Origin: Rhodospirillaceae bacterium
Lineage (GTDB): Bacteria > Pseudomonadota > Alphaproteobacteria > UBA828
Length of the DNA: 38,948 nucleotides
Reading direction: 5' to 3'
NCBI GenBank assembly: GCA_018666805.1
Contig: JABIXB010000020.1
Coordinates: forward strand, 1 to 38,948
The translations under genes and the position numbers were made by a program. The notes below the pieces were generated by a model. That model ran no database searches and had not been told where the DNA came from. It was given only the letters and a program-made list of their open reading frames with translations. Positions within the stretch are counted from its first letter, which is position 1, and every line of letters begins with the position of its first letter. Positions 19,492 to 27,716 of the stretch are shown here, piece after piece.

Positions 19492-19514
19492 GAAACGCTT
19501 CCTTCCTTACCGGC

Positions 19515-20363
19515 TCAATCAGCCGACGCGAGACGAGCGACCGGCTGGTCCGCATCGCTATCGCTGTCATTGCTGGCATATTCTTCCTTGGCGTAGGCAA
19601 CCCACTCGGCATAGGCCTCTTTCGAGACCGCTTTGACCTGTATCGGCATAAACGCGTGATCTTTTCCGCACAGTTCGGAGCATTGGCCGTAATAAGTACC
19701 CTCGGCATCGACACGGAACCAGGTCTCGTTGACGCGCCCCGGAATACCGTCGACCTTGACGCCGAAGGAGGGAATGGCCCAGGCGTGGATGACGTCAGTG
19801 GCGGTCACGAGAAGGCGAATATTGGTGTCAATGGGAACGACGACACTTTCGTCGGTCGCGAGCAGTCTGATCTGCCCTTCCTCCAATTCATCTTCGGCGA
19901 TCATGAAGGCGTCGAAGGAGATATCCTCGCCCAAATCAGGATATTCGTAGGTCCAAAACCATTGTTGTCCGATCGCCTTGATCGTCATTTCGGCTTCCGA
20001 GGTCCTGTCCATAAAATAGAGCAGGCGGAAGGACGGAATCGCGACCGCGACCAAAATGATCACCGGGATGACGGTCCACAGCACTTCGATTAGCGAGTTG
20101 TGGGATGTCTTCGACGGCGTCGGGTTTCTTTTCGCGCTGAAGCGGAAAATAATATAGACCATGAGGCTGATGACGAAGATGGACATGGCAACGCATATCC
20201 AGAATAGAATCGAATTGAAACTGATGATCCGTTCCATCGTCGGGCTGTGCGCCTCTTGGAAGCCCATCTGCCATTCTTTCGGCGCCTGAGCCATGGCGAC
20301 GCCGCCGCCAATCATAATGGTCGTCAAGAAGACCGCCAGAGCGGTCAGCTTCTTCTTCAACAT
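19515..20363 (-). CDS. coxB: Cytochrome c oxidase subunit II
   Basis: The 282-residue CuA subunit that accepts electrons from cytochrome c. It has an N-terminal signal peptide (MLKKKLTALAVFLTTIMIGG, probable cut after VAMA), two transmembrane helices, and a periplasmic cupredoxin domain. CuA ligands are in QCSELCGKDHAFMP (C228, C232, H236, M239), with WFWTYEYPDLG as the aromatic electron-entry region. ATG at 20361-20363 is chosen because GGAGG stands about 10 bases upstream; a GTG further up at 20384 would add 7 residues. It is the first gene of the oxidase operon, with a promoter and hairpin leader upstream. Confidence 0.98.
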   Translation of the reverse strand: MLKKKLTALAVFLTTIMIGGGVAMAQAPKEWQMGFQEAHSPTMERIISFNSILFWICVAMSIFVISLMVYIIFRFSAKRNPTPSKTSHNSLIEVLWTVIPVIILVAVAIPSFRLLYFMDRTSEAEMTIKAIGQQWFWTYEYPDLGEDISFDAFMIAEDELEEGQIRLLATDESVVVPIDTNIRLLVTATDVIHAWAIPSFGVKVDGIPGRVNETWFRVDAEGTYYGQCSELCGKDHAFMPIQVKAVSKEAYAEWVAYAKEEYASNDSDSDADQPVARLASAD

Positions 20364-20420
20364 AATGGTATTCCTCCACCCCACTGACCCGCGTGCGCGG
20401 CCAGTTTGCTTGACGCCATT

Positions 20421-20446
20421 CCAGGACGGAACACTCCGAATCCTGG
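20421..20446 (-). promoter_or_regulatory. Stem-loop in the coxB 5' leader
   Basis: CCAGGA/TCCTGG encloses an inner CGGA/TCCG stem with a four-base loop and a two-base bulge: ten pairs in 26 bases. It lies about 60-80 bases before the coxB start and inside the transcript predicted from the promoter at 20461-20489. A 10-base direct repeat, gcgcggccag on the plus strand, flanks it at 20395-20404 and 20451-20460. It could modulate mRNA stability or translation; no known motif is recognised. Confidence 0.4.
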
Positions 20447-20460
20447 TCCGGCGCGGCCAG

Positions 20461-20489
20461 ACTATAGTGGGAGAGTGCCCAGGATGTAA
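20461..20489 (-). promoter_or_regulatory. Candidate sigma-70 promoter for the cox operon
   Basis: On the minus strand TTACAT (20484-20489) and TATAGT (20461-20466) are spaced by 17 bases. The predicted start is near 20455, giving a leader of about 90 bases before coxB. The match is reasonable for alphaproteobacterial housekeeping promoters but was made by eye. Confidence 0.5.
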
Positions 20490-20808
20490 GCCATTACGAG
20501 ACCACCGGGCAAAAGTTTCTTTGAATTACTCTAGTTACAGGCCCACGCCCACAAACATAGCCCGAAAACTTGGCCTATCTATCTGATATTAAGGTTTATT
20601 TTTGGTAACCATCGGCACTTAAAACAGCTCAAAAATTACCTGGATTTGGCCCTGCCTGCGTCGAATTGTCGCGCTTTGCGATTGGATTGCCCGCCTTGGC
20701 GGGGCGAAAGTAAGCAAAAAATCACCTCGCGGCGCTTGGCGCGGGGTGAAATCGCTGCCATATCTTGAGCTGCACAGGGACGATCAACGCCAGCATCAGG
20801 ATACCGAA
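20490..20808. other. Gene-free divergent region between coxB and tldD
   Basis: With the leader and promoter described separately, the gap from coxB to tldD is 445 bases. This part includes an AT-rich stretch around 20565-20640, unlike the GC-rich surroundings, and a short CCCGC/GCGGG hairpin near 20690-20703. The tldD promoter must be here, but I see no clear -35/-10 pair for it. No tRNA, small RNA or convincing small reading frame is visible. Confidence 0.6.
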
Positions 20809-22242
20809 ATGAGTGAATTCGCCGCCACCGACGACCTGTTCTTTACCCGCGCCGGACTCGACCGGGCAAAAACGGAGCATATTGTCGAGGAGGCGCTCGA
20901 CGGCACGGATGACGGTGAATTGTTTCTCGAATACCGCCAGAGCGAGGGCCTGTCGTTTGACGATGGCCGCCTCAAAAGCGCCAGCTTCGATACCACGCAA
21001 GGCTTTGGTCTGCGCGCCATCGCCGACGAGGCGACCGGCTATGCGCATGCCTCTGAGCTCAATGAAAATGCCATCCGGCGCGCTGGCGAAACCGTCAAAG
21101 CGGTGCGCGCCGGCCATTCGGGCGTCGCGGCGGAAGGGCCGCAAGCGACAAATCAATCGCTTTATTCAGATGCCAATCCGCTCAATGGAACGGCGTTCGA
21201 GGAAAAAGTCGCTCTCCTTGGTGAAATCGACGCCTATGCCCGCGCGCTTGATCCGCGGGTCGATCAGGTTATGGCGTCGCTCACCGGAGAGTGGCAGGCA
21301 GTGCAGATAATCCGCGCTGGGGGGCGCCGCGCGGCGGATATCCGCCCCCTGGTGCGGCTTAATGTTTCGCTCATGGTGCGTGACGGCGAGCGCCAGGAAA
21401 CCGGCTCGCATGGCGTCGGCGGGCGCTCGGACTACAGCACTTATATCGCGCCGGAAAATTGGCAGGCGCAGGTCGATGAGGCGCTGCGCCAGGCGTTGGT
21501 CAATTTGGAATCCGTGCCGGCGCCGGCGGGCGAATTTCCCGTCGTTCTCGGCCCCGGCTGGCCCGGCATTCTGTTGCATGAAGCCATCGGCCACGGCCTC
21601 GAAGGCGATTTCAACCGCAAGAAAACCTCGGCCTTCGCCGGGCTGTTGGGCGAACGCGTGGCGGCGGACGGTGTCACGGTGATCGATGACGGCACGATTG
21701 GCGCGCGGCGCGGCTCGCTCACCATCGACGATGAGGGCACGCCAAGCGGCACCACCACGTTGATCGAGAACGGCATCTTACGCGGCTATTTGCACGACCG
21801 CATGAACGCGCGCCTGATGGGCATGGCGCCGACCGGCAATGGCCGGCGCGAGAGCTTTGCCCACGCGCCCCTGCCGCGCATGACCAACACCTTCATGCTG
21901 GCCGGGGAACGCGATCCGGAGGAGATCATCCATAGCGTCAAGCGCGGTATTTACGCGCGCAACTTTGGCGGTGGCCAGGTCGATATCACTTCGGGCAAGT
22001 TCGTCTTCTCAGCCTCCGAGGCTTATCTCATCGAAAACGGCAAAACCACCGCGCCCCTGAAAGGCGTCAGCCTGATCGGCAATGGGCCGGACGTGCTGAC
22101 CAAGGTGGATGCCATCGGCAATGATTTCGCCCTCGACCCGGGCGTCGGCACCTGCGGCAAGGCGGGCCAGGGCGTGCCCGTCGGCGTCGGCCTGCCAACC
22201 ATATTGGTCAACGGTATTACCGTCGGCGGCACCCAGACCTAA
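20809..22242 (+). CDS. tldD: Metalloprotease TldD
   Basis: The TldD half of the TldD/TldE zinc protease, which degrades unfolded peptides and in some bacteria matures ribosomally made modified peptides or antitoxins. The 477-residue protein has the HExxxH motif HEAIGH (H257, E258, H262) inside ILLHEAIGHGLEGDFNRKKT, and the C-terminal block GTCGKAGQGVPVGVGLPTIL that holds the family's conserved cysteine. ATG at 20809 (MSEFAATDDLFFTRAG) matches the family; an earlier ATG at 20746 would add 21 unlike residues. The first part of its partner pmbA/tldE is at 38278. It is divergent from the cox operon and 25 bases before an aminotransferase gene. Confidence 0.96.
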   Translation: MSEFAATDDLFFTRAGLDRAKTEHIVEEALDGTDDGELFLEYRQSEGLSFDDGRLKSASFDTTQGFGLRAIADEATGYAHASELNENAIRRAGETVKAVRAGHSGVAAEGPQATNQSLYSDANPLNGTAFEEKVALLGEIDAYARALDPRVDQVMASLTGEWQAVQIIRAGGRRAADIRPLVRLNVSLMVRDGERQETGSHGVGGRSDYSTYIAPENWQAQVDEALRQALVNLESVPAPAGEFPVVLGPGWPGILLHEAIGHGLEGDFNRKKTSAFAGLLGERVAADGVTVIDDGTIGARRGSLTIDDEGTPSGTTTLIENGILRGYLHDRMNARLMGMAPTGNGRRESFAHAPLPRMTNTFMLAGERDPEEIIHSVKRGIYARNFGGGQVDITSGKFVFSASEAYLIENGKTTAPLKGVSLIGNGPDVLTKVDAIGNDFALDPGVGTCGKAGQGVPVGVGLPTILVNGITVGGTQT

Positions 22243-22267
22243 CGGCCGCGATAACGAGGGGGACGGA

Positions 22268-23395
22268 ATGGGACGTTTTCGCAAGAGCGAAATCATTGCG
22301 CTGTTGGACGAACATCCGGAGCATAATTTAGGCGAGAGCACCTCCCAGGATCTCATGCTCGGTCAAATATTCGACGGCGATGTTCTCGAGCGGCTGAAGA
22401 AATTGACGCTCGGCTATGGTCCGTCACAGGGCGAGCCCGAGCTCCGCGCGCAAATCGCCGCCAATTTGGGCGTTGCGCCGGACGATGTGATCGTCACCGT
22501 CGGCGGCTCCTCGGCGCTGTTCGCAACGACATTCGTGTTGTGCAAACCGGGCGACGAGGTCGTCGTCACGAGCCCCAACTTCCCGCCGACGACCGAGGCC
22601 ATTCGCGCGCTTGGCGCCAACATACGCCCGGTCAGGCTCGAATTCGATGCCGGCTACCGGGCCGCGGCTGGCGCGTTCGCCCAGGCGCTCACAGCCAACA
22701 CCAAGCTGGTCAGCATGACCACGCCGCAGAATCCCTCCGGCGTGGCGTTCGCGCGCGAGGAATGCGAGGCGTTGCTTGCGCTGATGGGCGAGGTCTGCCC
22801 CGACGCCTATTTGGTGGTCGACGAAACCTACCGCGAATCGGTCTATGGCGACGGTGACGTGCCGCCCTCGCTCGCCGGCCTGTCGCCGCGCCTGATTACC
22901 ATTGCGTCGATGTCCAAATGCCACGGCGCACCGGGCCTTCGCATCGGCTGGCTCTCCTGCCAGGACCCGGCACTGGCCGAGCAGCTGGTGCTGGCCAAGC
23001 TCAATACGGTTATCTCGTGCTCGCGGGTCGATGAATTTCTCGCGCTCGAGGTACTGCGCCGCGCCGACGATATTCTCGGCGAACGCCGGCGCGTCCTCGG
23101 TGAGGCGATCGTCAAAGTCGAGCGCTGGGTCGAAAGCGAATCGGATTTGGTCGAATGGGTGCGGCCCGATGGCGGCGCGCTCTGCTGCGTGCGGCTTAGG
23201 CCCGGACCGTTCGATGAGGCCGGCGTCGAAGCGTTTTTTCATGCGTTGGGGCAGGAGAGCGTTTTGGTCGCCAAGGGAAGCTGGTTTGGCGAGGTCGGGC
23301 GTGTATTCCGCCTCGGTTTCGGCTATCCGCCACCCGAAAAACTAGACGGTGCGCTGGGCGCGGTAAGCCGGGCGCTTCACAGCGCGCGCGGCTAG
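22268..23395 (+). CDS. PLP-dependent aminotransferase, class I/II fold, substrate unknown
   Basis: A fold-type I PLP enzyme of 375 residues. The Schiff-base lysine is K217 in SMSKCHGAPGLRIGWLS, the cofactor-binding aspartate lies in VVDETYRESVYG, and the substrate-loop asparagine in TPQNPSGVAF. The N-terminal block YGPSQGEPELRAQIA and VTVGGSSALFATTFVLCKPG are typical. ATG at 22268 has GAGGGGGA just upstream. It follows tldD by 25 bases on the same strand and is probably cotranscribed. Sequence alone does not separate aspartate-type, aromatic or amino-acid-modifying members. The gene ends in the repeat element at 23393-23496. Confidence 0.88.
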   Translation: MGRFRKSEIIALLDEHPEHNLGESTSQDLMLGQIFDGDVLERLKKLTLGYGPSQGEPELRAQIAANLGVAPDDVIVTVGGSSALFATTFVLCKPGDEVVVTSPNFPPTTEAIRALGANIRPVRLEFDAGYRAAAGAFAQALTANTKLVSMTTPQNPSGVAFAREECEALLALMGEVCPDAYLVVDETYRESVYGDGDVPPSLAGLSPRLITIASMSKCHGAPGLRIGWLSCQDPALAEQLVLAKLNTVISCSRVDEFLALEVLRRADDILGERRRVLGEAIVKVERWVESESDLVEWVRPDGGALCCVRLRPGPFDEAGVEAFFHALGQESVLVAKGSWFGEVGRVFRLGFGYPPPEKLDGALGAVSRALHSARG

Positions 23396-23496
23396 AGCAA
23401 AACCCGAGCAGGTGGAATCACCTGCGACGACGATTTGCTTCAAATCCAAAGTAACAGAGCATTTCGCGTGAGCGCATGCGAGCGTGACCTGCTCTA
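23393..23496. repeat. Intergenic palindromic repeat (alphaproteobacterial REP-like element)
   Basis: A 104-base unit is bounded by inverted ends TAGAGCA (23393-23399) and TGCTCTA (23490-23496). Inside are two perfect hairpins, CAGGTG-gaat-CACCTG (23409-23424) and GATTTG-ctt-CAAATC (23432-23446), and a palindromic CGCATGCG core near 23474-23481. The CAGGTGGAATCACCTG core and flanking AGAGCA ends resemble a dispersed repeat that I recall from alphaproteobacterial genomes. It fills the whole gap between convergent genes and supplies the stop codon (TAG) of the aminotransferase. It may act as a bidirectional terminator. Only one copy is seen here. Confidence 0.65.
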
Positions 23497-23504
23497 AAGC
23501 GAAT

Positions 23505-24506
23505 TTAATCCAGCATCACCATTTGGCCGCTCGCAGCCGATTGCTCGGCCGCAAGTGTGGTGCGCACGGCGGCGAGTGATTCTTCCGGCGTGATGATGTC
23601 GGGCCGCCGGCCTTCACTGATGCAACGGATAAAATAGAGAAACTCATCGCGCAGCGCGCCGCCCATGGCACCGTGCGATTCGGGCCAATAGGTCGTATCC
23701 GGGCTGCGGAAGCCATCGGCATCACAGATGCCTATATTTGGGAAGGTGTCCTGGATATGCAGGAAGCCATCCGAGCCGATGATCGACATGCGCTCATCAA
23801 TGGCAAAGGGCGTCTTCTCCGGCATGCACCAGACGGTCTCGATAATCGCACTGGCGCCGGAAGCAAAGCGGTACATAGTCTGGCCGACATCGGGATATTT
23901 GCGGCCGCGCAGATCGACCGTCTGGGAAAAGGCGCTAACTACTTTATCGCCGGTGAGCCACAACATCAGATCCGTGTCATGGATCGTGTCGCCCATGATC
24001 GGGCCGATTTTGTCGAGAATTTCCGGCGTCCAGGCAGCAGGAATATTGCGCCGGGCGGAAAGCGAGAGAATTTTCCCCAGGCTGCCGGTTTCGATCTCCC
24101 GCTTGGCGGCGACAAAGCGCGGATTAAAGCGGCATATATGTCCGACCATGAGATTTCCCTTGGCCGTCGCCGCCGCGTCACAGATGCGCTGGCAATCCTC
24201 GACCGTGTGCGCCATCGGCTTTTCGAGAAACACATGCTTGCCGGCAGCCAGCGCCGCCAAGGCGGGGTCGGTATGCTGATCCCACATGGTGGTGATGCTC
24301 ACCGCGTCGATCTCGGGATCCTTCAGCAGCTCATGATAATCGGTGAATGTTTTCTCGACGCCGAACTTTTGCCCAAGCTCTGCAAGACGCTCCGGTGTGC
24401 GGGTGCAGAGCGCCGCGAGTTCAAGCCCCGGTATGCCGGCGATCGCCTGACAATGAATCTCGCCGAACCAGCCAAGGCCGATAACGGCTATTCTCACGCG
24501 CGACAT
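23505..24506 (-). CDS. Gfo/Idh/MocA family NAD(P)-dependent oxidoreductase
   Basis: A 333-residue protein with an N-terminal Rossmann fold (IAVIGLGWFGEIHCQAIAG, residues 6-24), the family's EKPMAHT motif at 95-101 with the catalytic lysine K96, and a C-terminal alpha/beta substrate domain. The second-domain block IMGDTIHDTDLMLWLTGDKV provides the usual aspartate and histidine. Members oxidise or epimerise sugars, inositols and related polyols; the substrate here is unknown. The upstream gene on the same strand encodes an EF-hand protein ending 11 bases before this start. It is convergent with the aminotransferase at 22268. Confidence 0.93.
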   Translation of the reverse strand: MSRVRIAVIGLGWFGEIHCQAIAGIPGLELAALCTRTPERLAELGQKFGVEKTFTDYHELLKDPEIDAVSITTMWDQHTDPALAALAAGKHVFLEKPMAHTVEDCQRICDAAATAKGNLMVGHICRFNPRFVAAKREIETGSLGKILSLSARRNIPAAWTPEILDKIGPIMGDTIHDTDLMLWLTGDKVVSAFSQTVDLRGRKYPDVGQTMYRFASGASAIIETVWCMPEKTPFAIDERMSIIGSDGFLHIQDTFPNIGICDADGFRSPDTTYWPESHGAMGGALRDEFLYFIRCISEGRRPDIITPEESLAAVRTTLAAEQSAASGQMVMLD

Positions 24507-24517
24507 TTATTCGCCGG

Positions 24518-24979
24518 CTATTTCACGTAGGCAACAAATTCGGCGAAGCTCACTTCGTTGTCTTCATCCGCATCCATTCTCTGGAACCGGCGGTTGGCAT
24601 AACCGTCCCATTCCGCGCGCTCGACAGAGCCATTGGCACTCTGGTCGATGCGCTCGAATGTTTTTGTCCGCCGACTGGCGCGGCGCTCAGATGGTTTGCG
24701 GCCACGGTCGCGGAATTCCGGCAGCGCAAGAATTCCATCGCGGTCATTGTCCATCGCGTTGAAGGTGGCGACCCGATAGACGGTGTATTCGCCGCGCGTC
24801 ATCGCATCGTCGCCATTTATATCGATGCGGGCAAAACGGGCGCGAAACCGCTCTTCGTCATCGTCCGCCTGTTGCGCGACGGCTTGCTCAATCGAATTGG
24901 GCACCACAGCCCAGGCCCCCAGAATTAAAGCCGCCATCAGCGGGTAAAGTATAATTTTCATTGGCCGCATGTTTCTCAT
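24518..24979 (-). CDS. Exported EF-hand domain protein
   Basis: A protein of about 153 residues with an N-terminal signal-like helix (MKIILYPLMAALILGAW, probable cleavage near QAVA) and four EF-hand-like loops: DINGDDAMTRGEY, DNDRDGILALPEF, DQSANGSVERAEW and DADEDNEVSFAEF. All keep the acidic residue or Glu near position 12 in some form, but loops three and four lack the central glycine or have changes, so calcium affinity may vary. ATG at 24977-24979 is favoured because GGGAG stands 8 bases upstream; in-frame ATGs at 24970 and 24961 are alternatives. A periplasmic calcium-binding or signalling role is inferred. It precedes the oxidoreductase gene by 11 bases. Confidence 0.88.
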   Translation of the reverse strand: MRNMRPMKIILYPLMAALILGAWAVVPNSIEQAVAQQADDDEERFRARFARIDINGDDAMTRGEYTVYRVATFNAMDNDRDGILALPEFRDRGRKPSERRASRRTKTFERIDQSANGSVERAEWDGYANRRFQRMDADEDNEVSFAEFVAYVK

Positions 24980-25077
24980 CTCCGATTCTCCCAATTTTTA
25001 TGCAATTGGCGTTATCTGACCCTGATTGTGATCGACGGGAGAATAAGAGCAAGACATATTCGCGAATAAGCTAAAAT

Positions 25078-26094
25078 TCAAGACACTGCGGCACTTTGCC
25101 CGATCCTGTCATTCACGTTCCGGCGGCCGTGCGGCGTGGAGAAATCGACCGCCGGCCCTTTTGGAACAATGCCCAATGGGTTACGCAATTCGCTTATGGA
25201 ATAATAACCCTGCTTGTAAACGTCCAGATCGCAGGTCGCGGCAATTCCCTGCATCTGGTAGAGCTCGCGCACATAGCCCCATAAATTGGGGTAGTCCTGA
25301 ATACGCCGGAGGTTGCACTTAAAAGCGCCAAAATAGGCGACGTCGAAGCGCATCAGGGTGGGAAAAAGGCGCCAATCCGCCTCGCTCGGCATATCACCGC
25401 AGAGATAGCGCCGGGTGGCGAGACGCGCCTCCAACATATCAAGCGCCTCAAACAATTCGTCGAATGCCTCCTCATAGGCTTCCTGGCTGCGCGCGAAGCC
25501 GGCCCGGTAGACGCCATTGTTGACGCTGCGATAGACGCGCTCGTTCACTCGGTCGATATCGCCGCGCAGTTCCGTCGGATAAAGATCGGCGCCGTTCGCA
25601 CCAACATCATCAAAGGCACTGTTCAGCATGCGGATGATTTCGGACGATTCATTGCTGACGATGGTGCGGCGCTTTTTGTCCCATAAGACGGGCACGGTCA
25701 CCCGGCCCGAGAACGCCGTATCGGCGGCGGCGTAGATCTTGTGCAAGGCATGGCTGCCGAGCAGCGAATCGCTGTTTGCCTCAGGCGGCGCGGCGAAGAT
25801 CCAGCCTTCGGCGCTGCGCCTTGGCAGCACCGCATCGAGCGAGACCACATCTTCGAGGCCCTTCAGGACACGCACGATCATGGTGCGGTGCGCCCACGGA
25901 CAGTTGAGCGCAACATAGAGGTGGTAGCGCCCAGCCTCCGCCGCGAAGCCACCCACGCAGCCCTCACCGCCGGGCGCGCCGTCGGGCGTGACCCAATTGC
26001 GGAAGGCCGAGACGGAACGGCGGTATTTGCCATCATCGGCGGAACCGCTGGCTGGCTCCTCGGCATGCCAGACGCCTTCGATCATCACGCCCAT
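25078..26094 (-). CDS. Glutathionyl-hydroquinone reductase (Xi-class glutathione transferase)
   Basis: A 338-residue enzyme of the YqjG/ECM4 family that reduces S-glutathionyl-hydroquinones with glutathione. The catalytic cysteine is C65 in ALNCPWAHRTMIVRVLKGLE, the Xi-class signature. Further typical blocks are VPVLWDKKRRTIVSNESSEI, VYRAGFARSQEAYEEAFDEL and a C-terminal PLGIVPKGPAVDFSTPHGR. The ATG at 26092-26094 has a modest purine-rich site upstream (CAGGTT). It is the last gene of wrbA-pirin-GHR, all on the minus strand, with 12 bases to the pirin stop. That context points to quinone or electrophile detoxification. It is close to E. coli yqjG in kind, but I do not assign that symbol. Confidence 0.93.
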   Translation of the reverse strand: MGVMIEGVWHAEEPASGSADDGKYRRSVSAFRNWVTPDGAPGGEGCVGGFAAEAGRYHLYVALNCPWAHRTMIVRVLKGLEDVVSLDAVLPRRSAEGWIFAAPPEANSDSLLGSHALHKIYAAADTAFSGRVTVPVLWDKKRRTIVSNESSEIIRMLNSAFDDVGANGADLYPTELRGDIDRVNERVYRSVNNGVYRAGFARSQEAYEEAFDELFEALDMLEARLATRRYLCGDMPSEADWRLFPTLMRFDVAYFGAFKCNLRRIQDYPNLWGYVRELYQMQGIAATCDLDVYKQGYYSISELRNPLGIVPKGPAVDFSTPHGRRNVNDRIGQSAAVS

Positions 26095-26106
26095 AACCTG
26101 ATACCC

Positions 26107-26955
26107 CTAAAAGCGCCCGGCGCGGTAATCGTCAATTGCCTGCTGAATTTCCTCGCGCGAATTCATCACGAACGGTCCGTAGCGCACCACCGGCTCGCCC
26201 AACGGCTTGCCGGCAATCAGCAACGCCTGGCCGCCTTCGGCGCCGGCGCGCATGCGCACGCCCTCGCCGTCGCTCAAAATGGCGAGGGTGTGATGCGGCA
26301 CCTGGGTCGCTGCGCCATCCTCCGCCGCAATAATCGAGACTTCGCCCTCAAACACATAACAGAACGCCGCATGTCCGCTTGCCACTGGCTGGCTATGCGA
26401 CGTATCGGGCGGCAGCAGGATATCCAAATAGGTCGGCTCGACCGCGATGCCGCCCACCGCGCCCAGGGTGCCATCGACCTCTCCGGCGATCACGCGGATG
26501 CGCACGCCATCCGCGCCTTCGACCTCCGGAATTTCCGCCGGCTCGATATTCTGGTAACGCGGCGCGCACATTTTATCTACCGCCGGTAAATTGACCCAGA
26601 GCTGAAAGCCGCGCATCAGCCCCTCTTCCTGTTGCGGCATTTCGGAATGCACGATGCCGCGCCCTGCCGTCATCCATTGCACGCTGCCGGGCCCGAGCGT
26701 GCCGCCGGCGCCGGTGCTGTCTTCATGGCGCATCAGGCCATTGAGCATATAGGTGACGGTCTCAAAGCCGCGGTGCGGGTGATCCGGAAAGCCGCCGATA
26801 TAATCCGCGCCCTCCTCCGAGCCAAACTCATCGAGCAGCAGGAAGGGATCGAGATTATCAAGCACTGGCCCACCGATGGTGCGGTTCAGTTTCACCCCTG
26901 CGCCGTCGCTGGTGGCAATTGCCGGCACAAGATTGTTCACGCTACGCAGCTTCAT
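26107..26955 (-). CDS. Pirin family protein
   Basis: A bicupin protein of 282 residues. The N-terminal cupin metal ligands are all present: H59 and H61 in GGFPDHPHRGFETVTY, and H103 and E105 in GRGIVHSEMPQQ. These positions coincide with those described for human pirin. Bacterial pirins such as YhaK and YhhW can show quercetinase or redox-sensing behaviour. ATG at 26953-26955 (MKLRSVNN) is favoured because GGAG lies 9 bases upstream; a GTG at 26985 would add 10 residues. It sits between wrbA (36 bases upstream) and the GHR gene (12 bases downstream). Oxidative or quinone stress is inferred from the company it keeps. Confidence 0.95.
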   Translation of the reverse strand: MKLRSVNNLVPAIATSDGAGVKLNRTIGGPVLDNLDPFLLLDEFGSEEGADYIGGFPDHPHRGFETVTYMLNGLMRHEDSTGAGGTLGPGSVQWMTAGRGIVHSEMPQQEEGLMRGFQLWVNLPAVDKMCAPRYQNIEPAEIPEVEGADGVRIRVIAGEVDGTLGAVGGIAVEPTYLDILLPPDTSHSQPVASGHAAFCYVFEGEVSIIAAEDGAATQVPHHTLAILSDGEGVRMRAGAEGGQALLIAGKPLGEPVVRYGPFVMNSREEIQQAIDDYRAGRF

Positions 26956-26991
26956 CGCCTGCACTCCAATCGCTTCCCCAGACACACAATA

Positions 26992-27594
26992 TCAAGCCGC
27001 CACTTTGCGCGCTATGTCCGCGACATGGCGACCCTGAAAACGAGCAAGAGCAAGCTCGTTTTCGCTCGGTTGGCGCGCGCCGTCAGCGCCGGCGATCGTG
27101 CCCGCCCCATAGGGCGACCCCCCCGTGATCTCATCGATACGGGTCTGATCCGCCGCCGAATAGGGCAGGCCGACAATGACCATGCCGTGATGCAACAGGG
27201 TGTTATGAAAGGAGAGGATCGTACTCTCCTGGCCGCCATGCTGGGTGGCGGTGGATGTAAAGACGCTGCCGACCTTGCCAATCAGCGCACCCTTCGCCCA
27301 GAGACCACCCGTCTGGTCGAGAAAATTTCGCATTTGCGCCGCCATGTTGCCAAAACGCGTCGGCGTGCCGAATATAATCCCGTCATAATCGCCCAATTCA
27401 GTAGGATCGGCGACGGGCGCTTCCTGGTCCAGCTTCATGCCGCCCTCTCGCGCCACCTCTTCCGGCACCAGTTCGGCGACGCGCTTGATTGTCGCCACCC
27501 CGTTGTCGGCCGACCGCACACCCTCGGCAATGGCCTGCGCCATCTGCTCGGTATGGCCGTAACCGCTGTAATAAAGCACGAGAATATTCGTCAT
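26992..27594 (-). CDS. wrbA: NAD(P)H:quinone oxidoreductase, WrbA type
   Basis: A 200-residue flavodoxin-like, FMN-binding enzyme that reduces quinones by two electrons, avoiding semiquinone radicals. The phosphate loop is [16 protein letters not shown], and [20 protein letters not shown] followed by GGLW, and [15 protein letters not shown], are WrbA hallmarks; [12 protein letters not shown] closes the flavin site. The length is typical (about 198). It is the promoter-proximal gene of the three-gene minus-strand unit and is divergent from the LysR regulator, whose product is the obvious candidate controller. The ATG at 27592-27594 has AGGGAGAAGG upstream. Confidence 0.96.
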   Translation of the reverse strand: MTNILVLYYSGYGHTEQMAQAIAEGVRSADNGVATIKRVAELVPEEVAREGGMKLDQEAPVADPTELGDYDGIIFGTPTRFGNMAAQMRNFLDQTGGLWAKGALIGKVGSVFTSTATQHGGQESTILSFHNTLLHHGMVIVGLPYSAADQTRIDEITGGSPYGAGTIAGADGARQPSENELALARFQGRHVADIARKVAA

Positions 27595-27662
27595 CGGTCC
27601 TTCTCCCTAATTGATGTCTGGCAAATGCTTCTTAGGAAGAGATATGGATGTTTCTATTTTTA

Positions 27663-27710
27663 ATTAAATAAGATAATTAATCACAATATTGTTTCTAATT
27701 TCGCTATAAT
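27663..27710. promoter_or_regulatory. AT-rich divergent control region between wrbA and the LysR gene
   Basis: The 122-base gap between divergent starts is much more AT-rich than its surroundings. It holds an imperfect 19-base palindrome at 27663-27681 (7 of 9 pairs) and a perfect palindrome ACAATATTGT at 27683-27692, both plausible LysR sites. TATAAT at 27705-27710 points towards the LysR gene. On the minus strand TTGTGA is followed 18 bases later by TAAAAA as a weak promoter towards wrbA. These sites were located by eye and are inferred. Confidence 0.5.
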
Positions 27711-27716
27711 GGAGAT

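Noticed and set aside
20490-20808. Possible tRNA or small RNA in the coxB-tldD gap
   Set aside because: I could not build a cloverleaf or any known RNA motif; only a short hairpin near 20690 is visible.
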